Notes under the pieces: model-generated | Told to the model about the DNA's origin: nothing | What the model saw: only the letters and a program-made list of their open reading frames with translations | Databases searched by the model: none | Program-made: the position numbers and the translations under genes | Source of the DNA: an uncultured Microbacterium sp. | GTDB lineage: Bacteria > Actinomycetota > Actinomycetes > Actinomycetales > Microbacteriaceae | Direction of reading: 5' to 3' | Length of the DNA: 17,434 nucleotides | Assembly (NCBI GenBank): GCA_937926065.1 | Contig: CALANM010000211.1 | Coordinates: 1-17,434 of the forward strand | In this document: piece by piece, positions 4,895 to 13,421 of the stretch | Layout: each line of letters begins with the position of its first letter | Numbering within the stretch: position 1 is the first letter of the stretch

Positions 4895-7246
4895 CTAGCG
4901 TCCGACGTATTCGGCGAGGTGCTGACCCGTGAGGGTGCTGCGGGCGGTGACGAGGTCGGCGGGGGTGCCCTCGAAGACGATCCGCCCGCCGTCGTGACCG
5001 GCGCCGGGGCCGAGGTCGATGACCCAGTCGGCGTGCGCCATGACGGCCTGGTGGTGCTCGATCACGATGACGGAGTTGCCAGCGTCCACGAGACGGTCGA
5101 GCAGCGCGAGCAGGTTGTCGACGTCGGCGAGGTGGAGACCGGTCGTGGGCTCGTCGAGCACGTAGACAGCTCCCTTCTTCGCCATCGAGATCGCGAGTTT
5201 GAGGCGCTGCCGCTCGCCACCCGACAGCGTGTTCAGGGCCTGTCCGAGCGTGATGTAGCCGAGCCCCACATCGACCATGCGGTCGAGGATGACGTGCGCC
5301 GGACCCTTCGGGAAGAACTCGAGAGCCTCATCGGCCGACATGGCGAGCACTTCGGCGATGTTGCGCCCCTCGAGGCGGTATTCGAGCACCTCATCGCTGA
5401 ACCCGGAGCCGTCGCACACCTCGCACAGGGTCTCGACACTCTGGGTGAAGCCGAGGTTCGTGATGATGATCCCCAGCCCTTTGCACGCCGGGCACGCCCC
5501 CTCGGAGTTCGCGCTGAAGAGCCCGGGCTTGACGCCGTTGGCTTTGGCGAAGGCCGAGCGGATCGCGTCGAGGATGCCGGTGTAGGTCGCGGGGCTGCTG
5601 CGCCGCGATCCTTTGATGGGCGACTGGTCGACGATCACGACATCGTCGAACTTCGGCAGGTTGCCGTGGATGAGCGACGACTTGCCCGAGCCTGCGACAC
5701 CGGTGACGACCGTGAGGATGCCGAGCGGGATGTCGACGTCGACGTCTTTGAGGTTGTGCTGGTTTGCGCCGCGGATCTCGAGGTGACCCTTCGCGGAGCG
5801 AGTGGAGTCTTTGAGCCGTGCGCGGTGGTCGAGGTGACGGCCGGTGAGCGTGTCTGAGCGACGGAGACCCTCGACATCGCCCTCATAGGTGATGGTGCCG
5901 CCGTTGCGGCCCGCGCCGGGGCCGAGGTCGACGATGTGGTCGGCGATCGCGATGACCTCCGGTTTGTGCTCGACGACGAGCACCGTGTTGCCCTTGTCGC
6001 GCAGGTGTCCGAGCAGCCGGTTCGTCCGCTGCACGTCGTGCGGGTGGAGTCCGGCGGTGGGCTCGTCGAACACGTACGTGACGTCGGTGAGACTCGACCC
6101 GAGGTGACGGATCATCTTGGTGCGCTGAGCCTCACCGCCGGACAGAGTGCCGCTCGATCGATCGAGCGACAGGTAGCCGAGGCCGATGTCGATGAAGGAG
6201 GCGACGGTCTGCTTGAGCCCTGCCATCAGGGGCCCCACCGAGGGGTCGTCGATCTGGTCGAGCCACTGCGCAAGGTCGGTGATCTGCATGGCGGCCACGT
6301 CGGCGATGCTCGCCCCGTTGATCTTCGATGACCGCGCGCCCTCGTTGAGGCGTGTGCCGCCGCAGTCGGGGCACGGGAGGAACTTGACCGCGCGGTCGAC
6401 GAAGGCCCGCACGTGCGGCTGCAGAGAGTCGCGATCTTTCTGCAGCATCGACTTGGTGATCTTGGGGATGAGCCCTTCGTAGGTCATATTGATGTTCTGG
6501 ATCTTGACCTTGGTCTGCTCTTTGTAGAGGAAGTCGTCGAGTTCCTGGTCGGTGTAGTCAGCGATCGGCTTGTCGGGGTCGAGGAAGCCCGACTCAGCGA
6601 ATCCGCGCACCATCCAGCCGTCCGCGTTGTAGCCGGGGACCTTGATCGCACCGGCCGAGAGCGACAGCGACCGGTCGATGACCTCGTCGATGTCGACGTC
6701 GCTGACCTCTCCCAGCCCCTCGCACCGGGGGCACATGCCGCCCGTGATCTCGAACGACCGCCGCTCCTTCTTGCCTTTGTCCTTCCCGACGGCGATCGTG
6801 ACGGCGCCCGCCCCCGACACCGACGGCACGTTGAAGGAGAACGCCTGCGGTGAGCCGACGTGCGGCTGCCCGAGCCGGCTGAACAGGAGCCGCAGCATGG
6901 CGTGGACGTCGGTGGCGGTGCCGACCGTCGAGCGGGCGTTGGAGCCCATCCGCTCCTGGTCGACGATGATCGCCGGTGAGATGTTCTCGAGGGCGTCGAC
7001 CTCCGGCCGGCTGAGCTGCCCCATGAACTGCTGTACGAAGGTCGGGTAGGTCTCGTTGATGAGCCTCTGTGACTCGTTTGCGATCGTCGCGAATACGAGC
7101 GACGACTTGCCGGATCCGCTCACTCCCGTGAACACGGTCAGCCGCCGTTTCGGGATCTCGACGTCGATGCCCTTGAGGTTGTTCTCCCGCGCTCCGACGA
7201 CGCGGATCCTGTCGTGGCGGTCGGCGGGGTGGACGGCGTCGTTCAT
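4895..7246 (-). CDS. Short UvrA-like ABC ATPase (UvrA2/DrrC type)
   Basis: A 783-residue protein with two ABC ATPase modules in UvrA order. The first has Walker A GVSGSGKSS (41-49), CPRC (172-175), CPDC (292-295), signature LSGGEAQR (368-375) and Walker B VFDEP. The second has GVAGSGKSS (516-524), CPAC (585-588), CEVC (608-611), LSGGERQR (674-681) and VLDEP. Canonical UvrA is about 940-950 residues; the missing portion lies between the first Walker A and the first Cys pair, where the UvrB-binding domain sits. This defines UvrA2/DrrC-like proteins, linked in other species to tolerance of DNA-binding drugs or to accessory repair. The start is ATG at 7246, preceded by AAAGGG; the longer frame to 7585 runs into the divergent operon. 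It is apparently monocistronic and divergent from the ABC exporter operon. Confidence 0.88.
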   Translation of the reverse strand: MNDAVHPADRHDRIRVVGARENNLKGIDVEIPKRRLTVFTGVSGSGKSSLVFATIANESQRLINETYPTFVQQFMGQLSRPEVDALENISPAIIVDQERMGSNARSTVGTATDVHAMLRLLFSRLGQPHVGSPQAFSFNVPSVSGAGAVTIAVGKDKGKKERRSFEITGGMCPRCEGLGEVSDVDIDEVIDRSLSLSAGAIKVPGYNADGWMVRGFAESGFLDPDKPIADYTDQELDDFLYKEQTKVKIQNINMTYEGLIPKITKSMLQKDRDSLQPHVRAFVDRAVKFLPCPDCGGTRLNEGARSSKINGASIADVAAMQITDLAQWLDQIDDPSVGPLMAGLKQTVASFIDIGLGYLSLDRSSGTLSGGEAQRTKMIRHLGSSLTDVTYVFDEPTAGLHPHDVQRTNRLLGHLRDKGNTVLVVEHKPEVIAIADHIVDLGPGAGRNGGTITYEGDVEGLRRSDTLTGRHLDHRARLKDSTRSAKGHLEIRGANQHNLKDVDVDIPLGILTVVTGVAGSGKSSLIHGNLPKFDDVVIVDQSPIKGSRRSSPATYTGILDAIRSAFAKANGVKPGLFSANSEGACPACKGLGIIITNLGFTQSVETLCEVCDGSGFSDEVLEYRLEGRNIAEVLAMSADEALEFFPKGPAHVILDRMVDVGLGYITLGQALNTLSGGERQRLKLAISMAKKGAVYVLDEPTTGLHLADVDNLLALLDRLVDAGNSVIVIEHHQAVMAHADWVIDLGPGAGHDGGRIVFEGTPADLVTARSTLTGQHLAEYVGR

Positions 7247-7477
7247 GGCGGCCCTTTCGTGGCTCTGAGCGGCGGAGTGGTGCGACCGTACAGCCTGCCA
7301 CCGACACGCGCCGAACGCGAGACCGAGGTTCCACCGCCTGAGCTGAGTGAACCCCTCATTTCCTGTTCGCGTCTTCACAGATTCACGCAGACGGCACGGA
7401 AGGTCCCCAGCGCGCTCGTATGCTCGCGCCCACGCCCTGACCCGGATCAGGAACCGCCTCGAGAGCAGGGACACACG
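7247..7477. other. Divergent promoter region, UvrA-like / ABC operon
   Basis: No gene seen. It must carry promoters for both directions. On the plus strand TATGCT at 7419-7424 is a possible -10 but has no matching -35. GGAAGG at 7398 with CGTA at 7417 faintly resembles an ECF-sigma promoter. Neither is convincing. Confidence 0.4.
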
Positions 7478-7579
7478 ATGAACAGCAGACGGAGCAAGAG
7501 CCGCCTCGCCACCTATGGAACGCTCGCCGCGCTGGCACTCACCCTCGGTGCGGTCGGCCCCGTGCACGCCGTCAAGTGA
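7478..7579 (+). CDS. Signal-peptide-only microprotein at head of ABC operon
   Basis: A 33-residue frame with a textbook Sec signal-peptide plan: basic n-region with R4, R5, K7 and R9; hydrophobic core about 10-26 (LATYGTLAALALTLGAV); and a c-region GPVHA suited to signal peptidase I after A31, leaving only Val-Lys. An AGGGA site lies six bases before the ATG. Its TGA overlaps the GTG start of the first permease by 4 nt (GTGA), and that permease has no ribosome binding site of its own, so translation of this frame is probably needed to express the transporter. Possible roles are a coupling leader, a precursor of a hydrophobic peptide signal, or the stump of a larger exported peptide gene. I recognise no family. 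Confidence 0.62.
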   Translation: MNSRRSKSRLATYGTLAALALTLGAVGPVHAVK

Positions 7580-8691
7580 CCTCACCGGGTCGGCAGGCGA
7601 TCAGGGTCACGGCCCCGGATCTGACTCGTCTCGCGGCTGTGCTGTGCATCGCCGCCGCGCTCACCCTCTCCCTCGGGATGCTGTTCCCCGTTCAGTATCA
7701 GCTCGACACCGCGGGCTATCGAGGCACCTCCGCTCAGGCCAGTGCACCGATCTCGGCCATGTCAGACGAGGTCGTGGGGCTTCGGGAGGCACTGGGCGGT
7801 GAGGAGACCGCGGTGTTCATCGACTTCTTCACCGCGGCGTACAAGGACGAACGCGTCGTGGGCAACGTCTCTCTGTGGGCGCTGCTCGGCGACGTCCTCG
7901 AGGCAGAAGTCACGTTGATGCCGGATGCGACGCGTGTGGCCGGCGATCCACGAGACGCGGCCGACCACGGCGACTGGATCGACATCAACGCCGACATCGC
8001 CAGCCGGCTGCAGGTGGGACTGGGAGACCGCATCGCGCTCGAAGTCGGCGGGCAGGAGCTCGCGACGTTCACCGTGCGCGGCATCTACGCCGCCAGACTC
8101 ACCGGAGCCTCTGGCCTTGCACACATCTCGGCCAAAGCGCTCGCGCGTCACGATCCGACCATAGACCTCATGGCCAACTCAGTGGTCAGCGCGGCTTCCC
8201 CGGAGCGGGTTGAGGCCGTGCTCAACGCGCCCGGATGGAGAGAAAGAATGAGTGAGATCCATGCGATGCCGGTGGAAGCCGATTCCATCCGTGAGCAGCT
8301 TGAAGAGGCAGAGCAGCACGCGTTCGTGAGTTTTCCCCTCGTCCTCGGTCTCAGCGGAATCGCAGTCACAGCCCTTCTTGCGATCGTGATCAGCGAGGTC
8401 GCCGCGTTCGTTCGGGCTTTCCACGGTCATGCTGATCTCCTGATCGACCTGGGTGCGCGACCCAGCCGAGTGCACCTCGGTCTTCTCACGGGAGTGGGTG
8501 TTGCCGCGACCGTCGCCCTGACCTCGGGCTCCGCAATCGGGACGGTCGCGTACACGACGGGCTTCGCCGGGCCGACGATCCCGCCAGCTGTGTTCGCGAT
8601 CTGGGCCATCACCACCGCGGTCAGCGTCGCTGTCGCTGTGGCGACCGCCACCGGTGCGGCCCTGATCCAGCGAAGGAGTCTCTTCCGATGA
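7576..8691 (+). CDS. ABC transporter permease, FtsX/MacB-like (first subunit)
   Basis: A 371-residue membrane protein with MacB/FtsX topology: one membrane segment near the N-terminus (about 19-41), a large extracytoplasmic domain (about 42-245), then three C-terminal segments (about 250-275, 298-325 and 330-362). The cytoplasmic loop after the second segment reads LLIDLGARPSRVHLGLL, the typical FtsX coupling-helix region. The start is GTG at 7576 overlapping the microprotein stop; later Met codons would remove the first membrane segment. Its stop overlaps the next permease by ATGA. Such permeases act by mechanotransmission on extracytoplasmic substrates such as peptides, lipoproteins or drugs; the substrate is not evident. 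Confidence 0.82.
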   Translation: MTSPGRQAIRVTAPDLTRLAAVLCIAAALTLSLGMLFPVQYQLDTAGYRGTSAQASAPISAMSDEVVGLREALGGEETAVFIDFFTAAYKDERVVGNVSLWALLGDVLEAEVTLMPDATRVAGDPRDAADHGDWIDINADIASRLQVGLGDRIALEVGGQELATFTVRGIYAARLTGASGLAHISAKALARHDPTIDLMANSVVSAASPERVEAVLNAPGWRERMSEIHAMPVEADSIREQLEEAEQHAFVSFPLVLGLSGIAVTALLAIVISEVAAFVRAFHGHADLLIDLGARPSRVHLGLLTGVGVAATVALTSGSAIGTVAYTTGFAGPTIPPAVFAIWAITTAVSVAVAVATATGAALIQRRSLFR

Positions 8692-9800
8692 GCCGGCCGC
8701 TGATCTCTCTGCACGTGCAGCTGCGCCACCTGAGCGTCGTTCAGCTGATCCTCGACGCTCTGGCCATGGTCGCCGTCGGCGCGCTTGCCATGTTCGTCGT
8801 CCTGCTGGCCAGTTTTCAGAACTTCAACGCCGTGTTCTTCGAGACAGGGCTCCGCTACGAAACGCGCGAGGCGCCAGCCGAGCGGAGTGACAACGCGTCC
8901 GATTTCACTGTCACTCGGGGAGCGTTCGTCATGTCGGCCAGTCGATTCGACGACCCCGCTCGAGCGACAGGCGACTTCACGAACTCAGAGACTCCCACCG
9001 CATGGGGCCACCACGATGAAACGGGAGATTCCCTGACGAAGCTCCTCGGCGGGGTTCTGGTCGCCGGGGACGCAAGAGGAACACGTGCCGTACTCGACAG
9101 GTCGACGGCCGCAAGGCTCGGTGTGTCGGTCGGTGACGACGTTGTGCTCTGGTGGGAAGGAGCCGAATGCCGTGTCGTCCTCAGCGGCATCATCCGGGCC
9201 TACCACGAGGTGGCTGGCGCTTTCGAGGGCGGGCTCTTCATCCTGCCCGAAGATGCCTGCGCCCATCGAACAGCTCTCTGGGGCGACGACGACCCGACAT
9301 TCCTCCGGTTCGACGGCGAGAATCCATCATCGTCCGCCACGACATGGAACGCGCACGTGAATGAGACGCTCCGCGCCGCGGCCGATTTCCGTGTGGCAGG
9401 ACTGTTGCCAGCGATCCTGGCGATCGGCCTCGTTCTCTGGACGCTCGCGGCCCTCCGCGCAGCCGCACGCGTGCGGGTGCAGCTCAGCGCGCCGAGCGAG
9501 ATGCTCCTCGACCTCGGATGGCGTGCCGGCCGTATCCGGCGCGCGCACCAGTTCGTCGCCGCGTCACTCACACTGCTCGCCGCCTTCGGGTCGGCCTGGC
9601 TCTCGAGCGAACTGCTCTTCCGCGTGGCCGGGTTCTACATCCAGCCGGCTCACTGGATGACCGTCGGGGCCCTATTCGCCGCCCTCGCGATCGGCATCGA
9701 CTGCTTCTCGCACGTGCGGGCGAGTCGTGAAGCCGCGCGACGCCCCGTACGCCGCATCCACCCCGAGACGTACACCCCGGGCACTGAAGGAGACGAATGA
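8688..9800 (+). CDS. ABC transporter permease, FtsX/MacB-like (second subunit)
   Basis: A 370-residue membrane protein with the same plan as its upstream neighbour: first membrane segment about 20-45, extracytoplasmic domain to about 236, then three segments (about 237-258, 288-311 and 322-342) and a basic C-terminal tail. LLDLGWRAGRIRRAHQF is equivalent to the LIDLGARPSRVH stretch in the first permease, so the two look like diverged partners of a heterodimer. ATG at 8688 overlaps the previous stop, with AAGGAG nine bases upstream. Its stop overlaps the ATPase start by ATGA. Confidence 0.82.
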   Translation: MSRPLISLHVQLRHLSVVQLILDALAMVAVGALAMFVVLLASFQNFNAVFFETGLRYETREAPAERSDNASDFTVTRGAFVMSASRFDDPARATGDFTNSETPTAWGHHDETGDSLTKLLGGVLVAGDARGTRAVLDRSTAARLGVSVGDDVVLWWEGAECRVVLSGIIRAYHEVAGAFEGGLFILPEDACAHRTALWGDDDPTFLRFDGENPSSSATTWNAHVNETLRAAADFRVAGLLPAILAIGLVLWTLAALRAAARVRVQLSAPSEMLLDLGWRAGRIRRAHQFVAASLTLLAAFGSAWLSSELLFRVAGFYIQPAHWMTVGALFAALAIGIDCFSHVRASREAARRPVRRIHPETYTPGTEGDE

Positions 9801-10465
9801 CCACCCCCACCCGGCCCACGCTGCAATTCGACGATGTCCATTACGCCTACACTCAGCGCAAGCGCGTTCAGGTCGAGGTGCTCCGCGGCCTGAGCTTCAG
9901 CGTCTCGGCGGGCGAACGGGTCGCGCTCCTCGGACGCTCCGGCAGCGGCAAGTCGACGGTGCTCAGCCTGTCATCCGGTCGGCTCGTCACGAACCGAGGA
10001 ACCGTGACAGTCGCGGGCAGAGACCTCGCGGGCCTGAGCATGGACGAACGCGCTGATCTGCGACTCGCGCACATCGCTCACATCCACCAGGACTTCCGGC
10101 TCATGCCCCGCTACACGGCCGTCGAGAACGTCGAGCTCCCGCTGCTCCTGCAGGGCGTCCCACGGACTGACGCGCGGGAACGAGCATACGAGGCGCTCGC
10201 TCGCGTCGAACTCGCCCACCGCGCGAAGCATCGCCCCAAGCAGCTGTCGGGCGGCGAGCAGCAGCGCGTCGCGATCGCCCGAGCAGTCGTACGTCAGCCC
10301 GCTCTGCTGCTGGCCGACGAACCGACGGGCTCGCTCGACACCGAGTTGCGCGACGAGATCCTCGAGGTCATGTTCCGCGTGTGCGCGGCCTCTGCAACCC
10401 TGCTCGTCACCCACGACCCCGTCGTCGCCGACGCCGCGGACCGGGCCGTGAGGCTCAGCGGCTGA
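9797..10465 (+). CDS. ABC transporter ATP-binding protein (MacB/LolD-like)
   Basis: A 222-residue cytoplasmic ATPase with every ABC motif: Walker A GRSGSGKST (46-54), Q-loop Gln98 in IHQDF, signature LSGGEQQR (150-157), Walker B LLLADEPTGSLD (170-181) and switch His206 in VTHDP. The EPTGSLD form and short length place it with the MacB/LolD/FtsE-like group that powers FtsX-type permeases. ATG at 9797 overlaps the preceding stop, with AAGGAG four bases upstream. It completes the four-gene operon and faces the tag gene across a 32-base convergent gap. Confidence 0.92.
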   Translation: MTTPTRPTLQFDDVHYAYTQRKRVQVEVLRGLSFSVSAGERVALLGRSGSGKSTVLSLSSGRLVTNRGTVTVAGRDLAGLSMDERADLRLAHIAHIHQDFRLMPRYTAVENVELPLLLQGVPRTDARERAYEALARVELAHRAKHRPKQLSGGEQQRVAIARAVVRQPALLLADEPTGSLDTELRDEILEVMFRVCAASATLLVTHDPVVADAADRAVRLSG

Positions 10466-10475
10466 GTCCCACTGT

Positions 10476-10508
10476 GGGCGGTTCGGCGCCGGCCGAGTCA
10501 CACCGCCC
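10476..10508. terminator. Bidirectional hairpin between ABC operon and tag
   Basis: Outer stem GGGCGGT (10476-10482) with ACCGCCC (10502-10508). Inside it is TCGGC (10483-10487) with GCCGA (10492-10496) around a GCCG loop; gtcac is bulged. It overlaps the tag stop codon and starts 11 bases after the ATPase stop. There is no T tract on either strand, so strength as an intrinsic terminator is uncertain. Confidence 0.45.
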
Positions 10509-11100
10509 GGAAGCAGCCCTCCACGTGATCGTCGACCATGCCCGCTGACTGCATCAGCGCGTACATCGTGGTCGAACCCACGAACCGGAACCCCCTCTTG
10601 CGGAGGGCCTTCGAAAGAGCATCGGATGCCGGAGTGGTCGCTGGCATCTCGGCGAACGACCGCGGGCGCGGCGACGGCTCGGGCGCGAACGACCACATGA
10701 ACTCGTCCAACTCCCCCGGCTGCATCGCGCGCACGATCCGCGCGTTCGAGATGGTCGCCTCGATCTTGGCGCGATTGCGGATGATGCCGGCATCCTGCAT
10801 CAGCCGCTCGACGTCATCGGCGCCGAACTCGGCCACGATCTCGGGATCGAAGCCTGCGAACACCTGACGGAACCGGGGACGCTTGCGGAGGATCGTGATC
10901 CAGCTCAGCCCGGCCTGGAACCCCTCGAGGCTCATCTTCTCGAACAGCGCGCGATCTCCATGCAGCGGGCGACCCCACTCCTCGTCGTGATAGCGCCGGT
11001 ACTCCGGGTCGCCGTCGGCCCACGCGCACCGGGCGAGGCCGTCGTCACCTACCCGCACAGAACTCGGCACGGGCGCAGACACAGCGGGCTCAGCACTCAC
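10498..11100 (-). CDS. tag: DNA-3-methyladenine glycosylase I
   Basis: A 200-residue base-excision-repair enzyme that removes 3-methyladenine from alkylated DNA. The family's zinc snap is intact: C25 (RCAWADGD) and H38 (YHDEEWG) at the N-terminus with H192 and C196 (DHVEGCF) at the C-terminus. The SLEGFQAGLSWITIL block (57-71) contains the conserved Glu59 and the helical substrate pocket. RFVGSTTMYALMQSAGMVDDH near the end is also typical. The start is taken as GTG at 11100 with AGGGTGG upstream, giving a ~20-residue lead before the conserved core; a shorter start is possible. It lies 88 bases downstream of the acyl-CoA oxidase gene on the same strand. Confidence 0.95.
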   Translation of the reverse strand: MSAEPAVSAPVPSSVRVGDDGLARCAWADGDPEYRRYHDEEWGRPLHGDRALFEKMSLEGFQAGLSWITILRKRPRFRQVFAGFDPEIVAEFGADDVERLMQDAGIIRNRAKIEATISNARIVRAMQPGELDEFMWSFAPEPSPRPRSFAEMPATTPASDALSKALRKRGFRFVGSTTMYALMQSAGMVDDHVEGCFRAV

Positions 11101-11188
11101 GCAGCCACCCTAGCCATCAGCGCCGACACGGGAGCCACCAGGCCGGATACGACGCGGGCCGGCGCTTCCCGAGGCCGGCCGCGAAGAC

Positions 11189-13294
11189 TCACTTCTTCTT
11201 GAGCTTCTTCTCCGACATGGGAGCCTCGCCCGACGCCGCCAGCGCCACATAGTGTGCGCGCGCTTCGTCCTGACGCATCTGCTCGGCGCCCGACGCGATA
11301 GGCGCACGCACGTGCTCGGGTTCAAAGCCGAACGCGTCGACCAGGTCCTGAGCGTGCGGACGCAGGCGCAGGCACAGGCGGTCGATGTACCGGCTCACCG
11401 CCGCGGCGCGCTGCGCCGACAGGCGACCGTTGATCAGGTGCCAGGCGAGGTGCTTCTCGATGAGCGAGAGCCCGAACAGGTCGCGCAGCCACGTCAGCAC
11501 CTGGCGTGTGCCGGCGTCTTCGAAGCGGTTCACGCCGTCGCTGAACGCCTCCCACTGCAGCAGCTCCGCGTGCGCGCGCGCCGCCTCGATCAGCTCCGCC
11601 TGGTTGGCGTTGAAGATCGCCGCGGCATCGGCCGGCGACGCCTTCTGTGCCGGACGCAGACGCGCGGCGATGTCTGCGACCATCTGCTCGACCCGGCCGG
11701 CGAGCAGCTCGTGCTGCTGATCGGCGCGAAGGCCCAGCTCCACCGACCGGGCAGTCGAGCCGAAGTCGGCGACCGCCTGACCGAACTGGCGCAGGCCGGC
11801 GCCGTGGAAGATCTTGCCCGCCGTCTGCCGGGCCGCGTAGCCGGCGAGCTTCGCGGCATCCGCCCCCTTGAACTGGCGCGCGTAGTCCGACAGCAGGCGC
11901 TTGCCGACCAGCTGCAGAAGCACGTTGTTATCGCCCTCGAACGTGACGTAGACGTCGAGGTCCTGACGCAGGCCCACCAGGCGGTTCTCCGCGAGGAAGC
12001 CCGCACCGCCGCACGCCTCACGGCACTCCTGGATGGTGTCGAGCGCGTTCCACGTCGACAGCGGCTTGAGCGCCGCCGCCAGCGTCTCGAGGTCTTCGCG
12101 CTCCTCGGGGGTGTCGCTGCTGCCCCCGAAGACGCCGTCGAACTTCTGCAGCAGCTCGTCGTTCGCGAAGAACTGCGCGTACACCTGGGCAAGGCGCGGC
12201 AGCAGCCGACGCTGGTGCTTGCCGTAGTCGAGCAGCACGACCTCGTCGGAGCCGGCGCCCGAGTCGAACTGGCGACGCTGGTTGGCGTAGGTGATCGCGA
12301 TGTACAGCGCGAGCGCCGTGCCATTGGTGGCGGCGCCATCGAGCGACACGCGGCCCTGCACGAGCGCGCCGAGCATCGTGAAGAAGCGGCGACCGGGCGA
12401 CGAGATCTCGCTCGTGTAGGCGCCGTCGGGCGCCACGTCGCCGTAGCGGTTGAGGAGGTTCTCGCGCGGAATTCGGACGTGGTCGAAGTGCAGGCGACCG
12501 TTGTCGATGCCGTTCAGGCCGCCCTTGACGCCGTCGTCCTCGCCCCCGACGCCGGGCAGGAACTCGCCGTCGTCACCGCGCAGCGGCACGAAGAAGCAGT
12601 GCACGCCGTAATTGACGCCGCCCGTGATCAGCTGCGCGAACACCGTCGCCGCCTTGCCGTGCAGCGCCGCGTTGCCGAGGTAGTCCTTCCAGGCACCGCG
12701 GAACGGGGTGTGGATGACGAACTCCTCGGTCTCCGGGTCGTACGTCGCGGTCGTGCCGATCGCCGCGACATCCGAGCCGTGGCCTGTCTCGGTCATCGCG
12801 AAAGCGCCCGGCAGGTCGAGGCTGATCACATCGCGCAGCCACTTGTCGTGGTGCTTCTTGGTTCCGAGCTGGTAGATCGCCGAGCCGAACAGTCCCCACT
12901 GCACGCCCGACTTGATCTGGAGGCTCGGGTCGGCGAGCACCAGCTCCATGAATCCTGCGAGGTTCGCGCCGTTGTCGTTCAGCCCGCCGTACTCCTCCGG
13001 GAAGGCACGACGCGACCCGTTGTGCTCGACGAGGAGCTTGAGCTGCCCGAGCACTCGCTCGCGGTGCTCCGGCATGGGCTGCCCCTCGATCCGCCAGAAC
13101 GCGGGGTCTTTGATCATCTCGCGGGCCTCGCGCCGAGTGTCCGCCCACGTGCCGAGCAGCGCTTCATTGACGGCATCGACGTCGATGCGCGGCTCGCTGG
13201 CCTCGTCAGCGGAGTGCGCGGCGGTGGGCGCACCTCCTGCGGGCGTGCGCTTGTTGGTCGCGGGCTTCTTGGGACGAACGGCGGCGTCGGTCAT
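11189..13294 (-). CDS. Acyl-CoA dehydrogenase/oxidase family flavoprotein
   Basis: A 701-residue FAD enzyme expected to introduce the 2,3-double bond into acyl-CoA in beta-oxidation. The length, more than the ~390 of ordinary acyl-CoA dehydrogenases, and the TFEGDNNVLLQ motif with the likely catalytic base E453 place it in the acyl-CoA oxidase-like branch. AMTETGHGSDV (166-176) is the FAD/substrate loop, QGRVSLDGAATNG begins the middle helical domain, and ACGGAGFLAENR precedes the catalytic stretch. Residues 1-35 are a low-complexity Ala/Lys/Pro lead, and the C-terminus is lysine-rich (KKLKKK). The start is ATG at 13294 with GGAGG seven bases upstream. Whether electrons go to oxygen or to ETF cannot be decided from sequence alone. 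Confidence 0.92.
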   Translation of the reverse strand: MTDAAVRPKKPATNKRTPAGGAPTAAHSADEASEPRIDVDAVNEALLGTWADTRREAREMIKDPAFWRIEGQPMPEHRERVLGQLKLLVEHNGSRRAFPEEYGGLNDNGANLAGFMELVLADPSLQIKSGVQWGLFGSAIYQLGTKKHHDKWLRDVISLDLPGAFAMTETGHGSDVAAIGTTATYDPETEEFVIHTPFRGAWKDYLGNAALHGKAATVFAQLITGGVNYGVHCFFVPLRGDDGEFLPGVGGEDDGVKGGLNGIDNGRLHFDHVRIPRENLLNRYGDVAPDGAYTSEISSPGRRFFTMLGALVQGRVSLDGAATNGTALALYIAITYANQRRQFDSGAGSDEVVLLDYGKHQRRLLPRLAQVYAQFFANDELLQKFDGVFGGSSDTPEEREDLETLAAALKPLSTWNALDTIQECREACGGAGFLAENRLVGLRQDLDVYVTFEGDNNVLLQLVGKRLLSDYARQFKGADAAKLAGYAARQTAGKIFHGAGLRQFGQAVADFGSTARSVELGLRADQQHELLAGRVEQMVADIAARLRPAQKASPADAAAIFNANQAELIEAARAHAELLQWEAFSDGVNRFEDAGTRQVLTWLRDLFGLSLIEKHLAWHLINGRLSAQRAAAVSRYIDRLCLRLRPHAQDLVDAFGFEPEHVRAPIASGAEQMRQDEARAHYVALAASGEAPMSEKKLKKK

Positions 13295-13383
13295 CGATTA
13301 ACCTCCAGGCCTCGGCGGACAAGAATGGACACCCTCGACGGTAGGAGTTCCACAAGCCGGCGCCAAGCCGCTTGACGGACACC

Positions 13384-13421
13384 CACAAGCGACGTGGGGC
13401 CGCAGGTGGCCCTCGCTTGTG
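13384..13421. terminator. Strong bulged hairpin downstream of recQ
   Basis: CACAAGCGA (13384-13392) pairs with TCGCTTGTG (13413-13421). After a 4-base bulge, GGGCC (13397-13401) pairs with GGCCC (13408-13412) around a GCAGGT loop, 14 base pairs in all. It lies about 80 bases after the recQ stop in transcription direction and 90 before the acyl-CoA oxidase start. There is no T tract. Confidence 0.4.

Noticed and set aside
4808..5857. Plus-strand open frame antisense to the UvrA-like gene
   Set aside because: Shadow frame; Val/Glu/Asp-rich periodic translation mirrors the codon pattern of the minus-strand ATPase.
7398..7424. ECF-type promoter (GGAAGG ... CGTA) or TATGCT -10 for the ABC operon
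   Set aside because: Spacing and partner elements are poor; matches of this quality are expected by chance.
7478..7800. Lactococcin-972-like bacteriocin split by a frameshift after its signal peptide
   Set aside because: The other two frames after 7570 contain no recognisable mature bacteriocin, and the permease reading frame begins right at the stop.
11252..13375. Long plus-strand open frame (707 codons) antisense to the acyl-CoA oxidase gene
   Set aside because: Translation is Arg/Val/Gln-rich with no family features; long antisense frames are usual in GC-rich genes, and the minus strand has a clear enzyme with a strong ribosome site.
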